Source: Mytilus edulis (lineage: Eukaryota > Mollusca > Bivalvia > Mytilida > Mytilidae). Taken from it: a DNA stretch of 64,000 nt. The notes under the pieces were generated by a model. That model searched no databases. It had not been told where the DNA came from and saw only the letters and a list, made by a program, of their open reading frames with translations. The stretch lies in the NCBI RefSeq assembly GCF_963676685.1, contig NC_092346.1, forward strand, positions 41,971,289 to 42,035,288, written 5' to 3'. A program made the position numbers and the translations under genes. Positions 11,953 to 22,044 of this stretch are shown piece after piece; positions within the stretch are counted from its first letter, which is position 1, and every line of letters starts with the position of its first letter.

Positions 11953-12140
11953 TATAGATATAGGAAGATGTGGTATGAGTGCCAATGAGACAGCTCTCAA
12001 TCTAAATAACAATTTATAAAAGTAAACCATTATAGGTCAAGGTACGGCCTTCAACACAGAGCCATGACTCACACCGAACAGCAAGCTATAAAGGGCCCCA
12101 AAACTTAGTAATGTAAAACCATTCAAACAGGAAAACCAAC
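11953..12140 (+). repeat. R1 dispersed repeat copy
   Basis: Near full-length R1: 'aggaagatgtggtatgagtg', 'gtaaaccattataggtcaag', 'acagcaagctataaagggcc', 'ccattcaaacaggaaaacca'. Confidence 0.85.
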
Positions 12141-14224
12141 TTAAAAATGTGAAGCGAAAAACATGTATGAACTACATAAACAAACGACAACTACTGTACA
12201 GTACATAAGATTCCTATTTTTGAACAGGTGCAAACATTGTTCATTTGTTTGAATTTTTAAGTCATTTGTAGTTGTGCGTCTTTCATATTTGTTACACAGT
12301 TTTAGTTGCTGTATCCAAATCATTGCAAAATGGTATATAAAATAATGTTTTGCAGTAATTTATATACCATCAACTACAAAAGCCTTTTCTATGTTGCTTC
12401 CCTGCCCTGACAGTTTTATCTGTATGTTTGTTAACTTTTTTGAATCAGTTACTATGGCTGTTATATATGTTGACATGCTGGCTGCTGCATCCTACTTATT
12501 GCCCTTTCCTTTCTATTATGTTTGTTTGGGTTGCATACCCTATTCATCAAATAAAAAAGAACTACAAAACAACTGTCCTACAAGTAGGAGGACCAACTAG
12601 CTAAAAATCCATAAAGTTAAGCATTTGATTTTCTCCAGTTCTATAGACTTACTTTACTCCCTTTTTTTAATTTGCCTTAGAGTTTGGTACTTTTGTTTAT
12701 ATTTTTTATAGACAATTGGAGGCCTGAAACCAGGGAAAGGAGAAGTTCCTTGTTCTAGAATTCTAAATGCCAAATATTGTAGATTTACCTCCTAAAAGTT
12801 ACCAAGAAAGAAAAATCAACTGAATACAAAGTTTAAATCTAAAACTATTTCAAGAAAATGTGATCCAGTTTACATAATAGGTTTTAAATGGCAAATAATC
12901 CTAAAGAGATGCATATTTCTAGTTAAAAATGATGTTGACACCTATATTTAGGGACTTGAAATCCATATCGAATCACATCAACAGACAAGACAAAGCCATT
13001 ACTTCTTTTTGTGTGAAAGCTATATATCCTCTTTCTCTTAGTTCCTTTTGATGACAAAATGTAAAAGCTTACAAAAGACAATCTATATATATATTTACAT
13101 GTTGTTGTTTTTTTTATTAAAATATGTACTGTTTTTACACAAGGCACACAAAACATTTAGAAGGTTCTTACTAAAAAAAACACAGCAGGTATAAAACAAT
13201 TTTATATAATACTGGAAAGCTTCAAACGCTTGAAGTCTTATTCTAAAGCATCTTCCCCTTAAACAAATATATTACATATATTTCTACAGGCTTCAACTGT
13301 GATTAGGTTTTAAAATTATGCATTAATGAGAAACCCCTCTTTACAACAAGAAATGTGGGGTTCATGATAAAATAAATTTATTAATATATTTGCAAAAAAA
13401 TATTTTAATAAACGTTGTATTTTGTGTTCACAACAGAAACAATTCTGCACAAATTTTGCATACAGTGAATAGATCTATCAAAAATTAGAGTAACAAAAAC
13501 AAACAATTGCAAAACATATAAATGCCCATTCACATTTGAATAGCTTGTATGAAAGTTGAATAAGAATTGTATTGTTTCTTATAAAATAATTAATTTTTAC
13601 CCTGAACTAAAATTATAAATATGAATCATGATAGTATAAAAATATTGGAAAGATGAACAAGTGCAGGCACACCAAATGTAAGTGTGGACACATAATTGTG
13701 ATTGACACAGTAACCTGATAACAAAATGTAACCCTTACTAATCCAGAAATGAAAAACTGGATTGAAGGGAATACCAATTAAAAAAAATGGATCCTTTAAG
13801 CCTTTTTTTAAGTACAATTGGTTATAAAACTACAATTTCTATTTACAATACCAAATTTCACTCAAGGGGCCCCTTTCAGTTTGTCAAGACAAAAAAAAAT
13901 GTTAAACAAACAATTGTGTCTACACATGGATTATGATGACAGGAACAAAGATAGAACAGTTACATTAAAAAAAATCTGCAGTTATAGTACTTTTTTTTCT
14001 TCTTCAAATTTTCCAGTTGCATTCCTTTGTCACTTGCTTTAAGTGCTCAGAATTTTGGTACACTGACTGCAATCAGCATTATACTGTGAGCAACATCTTA
14101 CGTTGTGGGATACTCAGTGATATATACATGAATTTTAATGTGCGTATTATTATGTGTTTACTTTTCTATATTGGCTAGAGGTATAGGAAAGGGTTGAGAT
14201 CTCATAAAAATGTTTAACCCCACC

Positions 14225-14510
14225 ACATTTTTGCGCCTGTCCCAAGTCAGCAGCCTCTGGCCTTTGTTAGTCTTGTATTATTTTCATTTTAGTTTCTTGT
14301 GTACAATTTGGAAATTAGTATGGAGTTCATTATCACTGAACTAGTATATATTTGTTTAGGGGCCAGCTGAAGGACGCCTTTCGGGTGCTGGAATTTCTTG
14401 CTACATTGAAGACCTGTTGGTGACCTTCTGCTGTTGTTTTTTTTTATGGTCGGGTTGTTGTATCTTTGACACATTCCTCATTTCCATTGAATCCATTCTC
14501 AATTTTATGA
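14225..14510 (+). repeat. Dispersed mussel-type repeat
   Basis: Contains 'ggggccagctgaaggacgcc', 'acctgttggtgaccttctgc' and 'tatggtcgggttgttgtatc'. I recognise these blocks as common in mussel genomic sequence from general knowledge; no second copy is present here to prove repetition. Confidence 0.5.
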
Positions 14511-15249
14511 AACCTGGTAATTAGAAACTAAATATTAGTTTCAATATCTATCATTTCTACAATGTTCTTAGATATAGCACATTTCAACTTAGTGCAAAGT
14601 AATCATAACAAGTGATAATACAAAAGTTTTTAACCCACATATCAAGATTTTGTATCAATTATTTTTTATCATATACTTAGCATTGATATGATAGCTTTTG
14701 CATATGTGTAATGAGCGGAAGTACACAAGCCATAATTTCCCACCCGGCCTGATAACCCATATCAGCCCGGGCTGATAACCCATATCAGGGGCTTTTCGTG
14801 CAAAAACCCATAACAGTGCTTCTCTTGCAAGCTACTTCCGGTGTTTCTGGTATCAATTGTTTACTTTTCCATTGTGACGTCAGATATTTTTTATGACGAC
14901 GTCAAAATTTACGGGAAATTTTGTCCCCAGTTTAGTACTTGCTAACAAATGCCATTGACAATTAAGAATCATTTTATAGTACAACAAACATGGAGTAATA
15001 ATGATCATAAAACTCTTCCAAATTTTCAATGTTTCAAAATGACTCTATATAGGAAATGTTACGATACATATATATGGAGGTAGTGATGCTGTTGTTGGAC
15101 AGTTATAGTATATTTGATTCATAATTTAACTTCTTTATAAAGTTTTTGACTGTTTTAGTTATTGCATTTGTGTATTTGCCTTATTTAGTCCTGGTATCTA
15201 TGATGAGTTTATTTACATAAAACTATTATTGGAAGTATATGATAAAGCG

Positions 15250-15352
15250 ATTAATACATAGCTTTTTCCATATCAGCCTGGGTATCATCCCTCGACCCAT
15301 ATAAGCACCTGGACTCCGTCTCGGGCTGATATGGAAAAGGCCATGTATTAAT
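15250..15352. mobile_element. Palindromic MITE, about 103 bp
   Basis: Inverted ends: ATTAATACATAGCTTTTTCC then ATATCAGCC at the left, and GGCTGATATGGAAAAGGCCA then TGTATTAAT at the right. A related 'ctgataacccatatcag' motif occurs twice near 14750-14790. Confidence 0.65.
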
Positions 15353-16292
15353 CTCTATGTATAAACATGATAATCATTTCAGTATGACTTATAAAAGAAA
15401 ATGAGCCCAGAGTTATCTCCACTCCCATACTAGATAGAAGGTGGTGACCCACTGATACTCCCTCATTTGCATAAAAAAGTTGCCAGGACTTCATACAATT
15501 TCAGACTCAACAATTCATACAATTTCATACTTAAAAATTTTCTCATGATGAAGAAAAGATTATTGAGGTTCAAAGTTTATGATAATGACTAGCAAATTTG
15601 ACATAACCATGCAGAATGTTTTAATACATACATACATTAAAAGTGGCATTAAAGTAATCCAACACAGTATAAAAGCCCTTAATTAAATATGAAATTGGGT
15701 TTATCTAACAAAAATGTGCAACAACAAATGATGAAAAATTATAATAGCATGAAACAGATATACAACATGTATAAAGAACTATATTAATTACCAAGGACTT
15801 GTATAATTTTTTCAACAAGCATTTATTGACATAAATTTTAAAAAAAATACATAAAAAGCACTTTTATGACATGTATGTAATCTTGTAAACCTCTGCTAAA
15901 AATACTTCTCTGTGTCTCAAGTCTTTAATACTATATATGTTATAGATTCTGATATTCAAAATGTTTTATTCTCCCAAAATTGCAGCCATCAATATAACTT
16001 GCTACATGTAGTTACTAAAAAAAATGTTAAATTTACATCACATCATTTCCCTTATTAAAAAATACCATCTGAATTCAACAAATCTGTGGTTTGACTACAA
16101 AATAATATATTTTTTAAGTACCAATTTTCAATGTTCTGAGATGCTCATTTTCAAATATTTCATATACATGATATAACATAATTATCTATTAAGAAAGACC
16201 CCAAAATACTATAATAGTATATTATCAAGTTTTATTGTATCACACAGTGACATTGTACTTTCTAAACTTGGATTAATTAACCGGTAATCAAA

Positions 16293-16447
16293 CAGTTTCA
16301 TGCTGTTCTGTTATAGTTCCTTATTCTTGCATTTGTCTTTGAAGCAGTGCTATTTCAAAACTTCTCTCTTTCTGCCTTGATCATATCATGTTTTTGAGGC
16401 CTGCTTTATTCAAATAATTAAATGCCTACAGAGATTCCATAACTTTT
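16293..16447 (-). pseudogene. Decayed OPA3 exon-2 fragment
   Basis: On the reverse strand this stretch aligns collinearly with the C-terminal half of OPA3 copy B exon 2 (16661-16812). Relic peptide pieces include YNKAG-LKN, then FEIALLQRQMQE and TITEQHET; copy B has YNRSSKN, FEIATLQKKIYD and MTTEQQET. In-frame stops interrupt it, after the LKN-MI block and between MQE and the next Gly. It starts about 120 bases beyond the copy B stop codon, so it looks like an old local tandem duplicate of the exon. Confidence 0.75.
16405..16410 (-). terminator. Poly(A) signal AATAAA for OPA3 copy B
   Basis: AATAAA on the reverse strand about 160 bases past the copy B stop. It lies inside the decayed exon fragment, so if used, the relic is part of the copy B 3' UTR. 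Confidence 0.4.
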
Positions 16448-16570
16448 TACGTGTAGTAATGTGATGTTGATATTGATTCTATTAATATAGACACTCATCA
16501 TGCTCATACAAAAAACTTACACATTTACTATTATTTGTAGTATAAAAACAGTTTCTAACATTAAATATTA

Positions 16571-19073
16571 TTATGATTTTAGAGAGGAAAAAATTTTGGT
16601 TGCTAAACTCCTATTTTTGTCCTCTAAATCAAACATTTTTCTTTTTAGTTCTTTAATTTCAGTTTCTTGCTGTTCTGTTGTCATTCCATAATCATATATT
16701 TTTTTTTGAAGTGTAGCTATTTCAAACTTTCTTCTTTCTTCCTTGATCTGATCATTTTTTGATGACCTGTTGTATTCAAAAAACAGAATTCCTGCAGAAA
16801 CTCCATACACTAATGTTTCTCCAAGTAGTCTAGTACCTAAATTTAAAGCTTCATCTTCAGACAATGGTTTCACTCGTAATGGTTTACCAAAACCAAATAG
16901 TTTACTTTGTGAAGTAAAATCATTTAAATGATACTCTGAAAAAAATAGATTAAATGCAATTAAAAACATTACATTAGAGCTTTAAAGTCATGTATAGATT
17001 GGAAAATAAGTTTATCTTCTTCGAAATAATGATTAAAGAGTTTATATATGTTACAGACCAGACGAGCACATACATGTACCTGCCAACCTTTGAAAGACGG
17101 AGATCCCCTTTGACATGTTTGACAGCTATGGGGGAGATTTTGTGCGAACAACATTTTAAGTTAATTTTTTTTAGGTCGAGTTAAATATATGACCTGTTTA
17201 TCAATAATCATCTACAGAATACCTATAATAGTTACTGTAAATTCAAATAATATTGATATGTTTTTATTATTGCCAAAAATGTGACAAGGTTATAATAGCA
17301 ATAATTTCAACTCGCATTTTAAATTTTTTTATATGAATTAATCAAGATAGTTTTTCAATATTACAAAAATTAAAATCACCTTTTAGTCTAAAATGACAAA
17401 ATCGCAATAATAAATACATGCAATCATTTTTGAATTTACAGTAATGAGGTAATAAATATACTTCAATTATTCAATTCATGGTTATATAATCTTTATATAC
17501 AAGGGTTTTTTTTTTTTTGCCTTTTTCAATACCTCAGTCTCATTATTCACAACATTTCATATTTTGATTTTGTTGTGAGTCTCACACTAAGCATGCTTTA
17601 AAACATCATATAGACTACCAGATGAAATGGAAAAGTTGATTAAAATGGTTCAATTTTGTCAAAATAATTATTCATGACAAGAGTTTCAGCTGTGTTTAGG
17701 TTTTTAATACTATGTTTGAGACTCAAAGAATTTACCATTAATTATGTTTTATAAATTATTTTTTACCTGGACATTAAGTTATTACATGTATATATCTCAT
17801 TAAGAAAAGACATTTTAAACGGTGACAATAATTCCTTAGGGTGTAATCCTTTATTGGTTTCTTAAATTAGAGATATTGCTAAAATATTTATCTTTCTTTA
17901 TCTAGATAATAACTTTTTTTATACTTGTCAACATATTATGTAATAATTGACCATAGCTAATTGTTTAATTCTTCTATAAATATAAAACATATATACTGTA
18001 CAGTCATTGTGAAATGCATAAGTTTGGAAGTCACAGGCTCGGTGACAAGCTTCAGTCTTGGAATTAAATTATATACTACATTTTGTAAGTGGAATTCATC
18101 TTCTGTGTATTATGTGTATTATACTGCTAGTTTATGGTGAATGGTTATTTTAATTGTCACCAGATCCAGACTTTATTAGACTGAGGATTGGTTTCGTTAC
18201 ATATTCACTAATAAGTGAACAATTTGACTCATTGCATCTGTATTCTTCAAATTAACCCCTTAGCTACATGTAGTCCAAATAATCATGATTTCTTAAGGCT
18301 ATTTAAAAAAAATTCTGTGACGCCTTCCTAAAACCTCATAACTATTCTAGTCCAATATTACTGTGATTTCCGATGGACTATATTATTTGGACTAGCCCTT
18401 TGGCATGTTAAGCTAATAAGCTAGAGATTAAGCATTAGCAGAAAGGTAATTAATTAATACAATTAATCATCTGCCATAAACAACAATGGTCCTGTCATGT
18501 GCCTCAAACTATCTGTAGAAGTGATTAGCCTTCGTAAGCTGGAAGATTTGGCGGAAGATAATTTAATGATGGTGGATCATTTGTCTAATTTGGGGTTCGT
18601 GTTGTTTATTCTGTAGTTTTCTATGTTGTGTCATGTGTACTATTGTTTGCCTGTTTGTCTTTTTCCTTTTTAGCCATGGCGTTGTCAGTTCATTTTAGAT
18701 TTATGAGTTTGGCTGTCCCTTTGGTATCTGTCGACTGTCGTCCCTCTTTTGACGATGACGGAAGATTAACAAATTATGGTGGTGCATATGTATAAAACGG
18801 GTCATAGAGATCCCTGGTATATAAATAAAATACATCAGTGACAAGTGACTGTGTAATTGTGTGAACACATGATGCAATGTGCCTGTGTATGTTGTCATTG
18901 ACATTGTTGAAAGACTGAATTTATATAGTTATTATATTTTTCTTACTTTGTGCTAAGCGTACGATAATTGAACGAAATTTAGGGTAATTCTTTGCCGATT
19001 CACTGAGGCTATTTACAACGGGTCTTGTAAACTGTTTGATGAGTAAAGTGGCCAATTTTACTATCGGCAACAT
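16571..19073 (-). CDS. OPA3: OPA3-like mitochondrial protein, copy B (2 exons, complete)
   Basis: Exons on the reverse strand are 19073-18947 and 16935-16571, giving 163 residues. Donor (GCACAAA|gtaaga), acceptor (ttttttcag) and phase 1 are the same as in copy A. Exon 1 begins MLPIVKLATLLIKQFTRPVV. Exon 2 carries FGKPLRVKPLSEDEALNLG, the hydrophobic segment LLGETLVYGVSAGILFFEYN (about residues 79-98) and a longer coiled coil ending KIFSSLKS. The start is chosen by alignment with copy A and the short Met-(Val)-Leu-Pro-Ile-Val amino end; the upstream in-frame Met at 19130 would add residues that do not fit the family. The two copies converge around the C1q gene, so duplication was accompanied by inversion. 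Both look intact and expressible; which is closer to the ancestral gene is unknown. Confidence 0.92.
17233..17443. mobile_element. MITE with TACTGTAAATTCAAA ends
   Basis: Left end TACTGTAAATTCAAA and right end TTTGAATTTACAGTA are perfect inverted copies. The TA ends suggest a Tc1/mariner-like non-autonomous element (inferred). Related ends occur at 25165-25355. Confidence 0.75.
18265..18395. repeat. Foldback repeat with 'tagtccaaataat' ends
   Basis: 'tagtccaaataatcatgatt' near the left and 'tatattatttggacta' at the right are inverted. Same end sequence as the element at 20757-20834, with a second internal 'ctagtccaatatta'. Confidence 0.6.
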
Positions 19074-19460
19074 GACTTCGTCTGCATGGAGCAACCGGAA
19101 GTTTTCATTAAATACTAATTTTGAAAACAATTACGGAATTTAAGGATATGATTTTCCACATTTTAAACCAAATTAACTAATTTGGTACAAAATATTTGTG
19201 GGGATTCAAATGCAATTATTTCAAAAGATTATTCACACAACAATAAACAAAATGTGTTAGTGCTCACTGTAATTTTCAGAACTATTAAATCCGAATCCGA
19301 TCCCTTCCACAGAACAGGAAGACCACTTTCTGAGTTGCACTGAAATTTACAATTTTGGCAAACAAATTGTTCTTGATTTGTGCGAACCAAAAGCATGCAA
19401 GCAACAGTCAGTTGTTGACAAGTCTGTTGAATATTGTTAACATCACAAATTGACGAAAAC
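19074..19460. promoter_or_regulatory. Possible divergent promoter, OPA3 copy B / synaptotagmin gene
   Basis: The 387 bases between the OPA3 copy B start (reverse) and the candidate synaptotagmin micro-exon start (forward) would serve both if that micro-exon is real. No TATA box is evident. The reverse strand from 19462 to about 19285 is open (starts MFSSICDVNNIQQ, contains CQNCKFQC) and could instead be an unidentified exon. Confidence 0.3.
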
Positions 19461-19470
19461 ATGGTGACGC
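19461..19470 (+). CDS. Candidate first coding micro-exon, SYT14/16-like TM isoform
   Basis: Reads ATGGTGACGC directly before a perfect donor core gtaagt. It has a good start context (gaaaacATGG) and ends in phase 1, which is what the transmembrane exon at 23643 needs. Joined, the protein would begin M-V-T-L-P-T-E-A-V. Vertebrate SYT14 has about 20 residues before this point, so the exon is short. This is a candidate found by phase and donor only. Confidence 0.3.
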
Positions 19471-19550
19471 GTAAGTAGTTAAAACATGCAATAGTTAATT
19501 ATTAATACACAAAAATGTAAACATTACCAAAATCAATTTTCAGGATAAAC

Positions 19551-19678
19551 ATCACAGGCACTTGTTTCTGTCAATATGGGGTTTACTATCCACACCTATA
19601 CGAAGAATTATTTTTTCGTGATTTTTCGTACGGGTGTGGATAGTAAACCCCACATTGACAGATACAAGTGCCTGTGAT
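19551..19678. mobile_element. Near-perfect 128-bp hairpin element
   Basis: Arms of about 46 bases: ATCACAGGCACTTGTTTCTG at the left and its inverted copy ending CAAGTGCCTGTGAT at the right, with about two mismatches. Centre is about 35 bases. Likely a very small MITE. Confidence 0.7.
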
Positions 19679-20756
19679 AAACATACATGTACATGTACAG
19701 ATATAAATTTTATAGGCAGTGTATGCGGGTACGAATAGTCAAATTGCCGTTCGTAGGCTACGCGTTTTCCCAAAGAACTATAATACCTATATGGTATTTA
19801 ATGGTCAAAACATGTCCAAGAATTTTGTAATATTCCTGGACTTCAACCATGTTAACAGTCAAAGCTCAGACATAAATAAGTCTGCATCTGCTTTTGACTC
19901 ATAGAGGTCTAAAGTTGTGAGTTTTAGGATTTGTCTCCCTTTAATGCAAGACAAAATACGACTTTAATAAGTCAAATATTGATAAGCAAGAAATAATTGA
20001 CCAGAATCAAAAAGTTGCAAATATCAACTCCTACAAGTCGATAAGTTATAATTACCAAAATTGGTTAACTTCAAGACCCACGCATATTTACAAAAAGGTC
20101 ATGCATCTAAATCAAATTATGACAACATTGAAAGACAATGCTTTGTCTTCTAAAGAAAAATATGAATGAGAGTCTAAAAAATTGGAGATAATGTTAATTA
20201 ACCTTACAATGCAACCACCTGGAACCACACTTAATGAGGTAAAACATCTGTGTTTATTAAGGATGTTCAATTAGATAATTAAATATAGATAGCTCAAGTC
20301 CTTGTGAACTCTCAGACATGTTTTTGCTGTCATAGGTGGTGTACTTTGACCACAAATTAAAATTAAGTGTTTTCATCAACAGAAATAGACCTAAACAAGT
20401 CTGTCATTTTCTGACTTAGATAAGTCTAAAATTGAAAACACATTTTTATAATAAATACATGTTTTGACTTCTTTAAGTCAAATACAGAAATCAACCTGTT
20501 TATGTCTGAGCTCTGACTGGTTAACACATTTACTTTAACAGTTTAATATATATTATTAAAAATAAGTGGACCCCTCTTTTAGAAAAGTTGTTTAAAATAT
20601 AATGTATTTCTCCTCTTTTTGAGGAAAAAATTCTAAGTTTTCAAAGGTTTTGTATAGTAGCACTATTAAAGTACAATGTAGTATTTCTATTTTCTTTTCT
20701 ACAACAGTAAAACATGTAAAATTACCCCTTGCCTGAGGTACATGTAGGGTTGTTCC

Positions 20757-20834
20757 TAGTCCAAATAATTATGACGTCTTGAAAGGCTATTATATTTTTT
20801 TCTTTGACGCCTTACAAAGTAATTATTTGGACTA
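20757..20834. mobile_element. 78-bp mini-element with 8-bp target duplication
   Basis: Ends TAGTCCAAATAATTA / TAATTATTTGGACTA are inverted. It is flanked by GTTGTTCC on the left and GGTTGTTC on the right, i.e. an 8-bp duplication with a one-base ambiguity. An 8-bp duplication and TAG-type ends fit a hAT-mobilised miniature element. Confidence 0.7.
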
Positions 20835-20856
20835 GGTTGTTCCCAACCTGATAATA

Positions 20857-21030
20857 ACAAACATAGGTCAAAGTACGGCCTTTTACACAGGGCTTTGATC
20901 CAGACCAAACAGCAAGCTATAAGGGACCCCAAAATTATTAGTGTACACAATTCGAACAGGAAAACCAACGATCGAATTTATATGTCCAAACGGGAAAATA
21001 CCAATGAACCACATCAACAAACAATAACTG
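20857..21030 (+). repeat. R1 dispersed repeat copy, 5' truncated
   Basis: Starts within R1 at 'cataggtcaaagtacggcct' and continues through 'acagcaagctataagggacc' and 'aacaggaaaaccaacgatcg'. Confidence 0.75.
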
Positions 21031-21842
21031 CTGAACGCAGGCCCCTGAATCAATCAAGACAGGTGCACAAACCTGCAGTGGGTGTGGCCGTCAGCATACA
21101 ATATAATTGCAGTTGAAGGCAAATCCTTTAGAAGTTCTATGTACTTTAATGTCTTTATTTTAACAACGAACAATTTTTTTAAGGGGAATATATAAGTCAG
21201 TGGGAAAGAAACCAATGTTTTATTCTATACAGGTATTTCCGCTGTTATACATTTATATCGGAGCACTCCCACTTGGGATAAATTGGCTTCATGCTGAAAC
21301 AAATATTCACACAGATATTTACACAGTGTGGTGTGGTGCTTATAGGTTTAAAATCGTTATATAAAGGTTTGACTGTGATTTTAAAAACAAATGTTGAGAT
21401 ATTTTTATAATATTTACAAAAACACAGTGGGGGAAATGAACATGATAACATTTCGGGATGCGGGAAGAGGGAATATAAAAAAAATATAACAAATCTGTTG
21501 TGAAAAAAAATAATGCGGGCTGGTCCTTCGAACAAGGAATTAAATTGGTGTGGCCTTATGTATTATTATCTAATAAATACAATTTGAAAATATTATTTTT
21601 CATACTCTTCACTTGTTCTATACAAAATCTCCATATTATCGATAATTTCTGTTTATATTTCACATTTCATTCCCAATCCAAAGACACTTCATTATAAAAC
21701 CCAGATGTGGGTACACGTAGCCCACAAATGGCAATTTGACTATTCATACCCGCATGCAGGAACGCGCAGACACTGCCTATAATATACAATTCAGAAATGT
21801 CTCAGTTTTATGAATTTCAATTTTATCATAACACATTTAAGT

Positions 21843-22044
21843 GAGGGGCCTGATTGATTTTTTTTTTTTGGGGGGGGCCGGGGGGGGAGGAGGAGGGGGT
21901 CTCATCACGATTCACGAGTTGATTTTTTGTCAATCACGATTCACAGAAAATAAATTTCCATGATCACAGATCACGAAAATATAAAAAAAAAATAATTGTA
22001 GAAAAACGGATCACGAAGATCGAAAATAACCAATCAGGCCCCTC
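21843..22044. mobile_element. 202-bp MITE with GAGGGGCCTGATTG ends and 6-bp duplication
   Basis: GAGGGGCCTGATTGATT and its inverted copy AACCAATCAGGCCCCTC bound a G-tract and repeats of 'gatcacgaa'. Flanks are TTAAGT on both sides. Confidence 0.75.

Larger units (their letters stand above)
10290..16292. other. Intergenic region between the C1q gene and OPA3 copy B
   Basis: About 6 kb with no recognised exon. It holds an R2 copy (10470-10705), an inverted pair of R1 copies (11640-12140), dispersed-repeat sequence near 12390-12720 and 14225-14510, and a palindromic MITE (15250-15352). I see no feature in 12730-14220 or 15400-16290. Confidence 0.6.
16936..18946 (-). other. Intron 1 of OPA3 copy B (2.0 kb)
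   Basis: Contains a 211-bp MITE (17233-17443), a folded dispersed element around 18265-18395 related to the mini-element at 20757, and dispersed-repeat sequence near 18600-18730. No exon seen. Confidence 0.65.
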
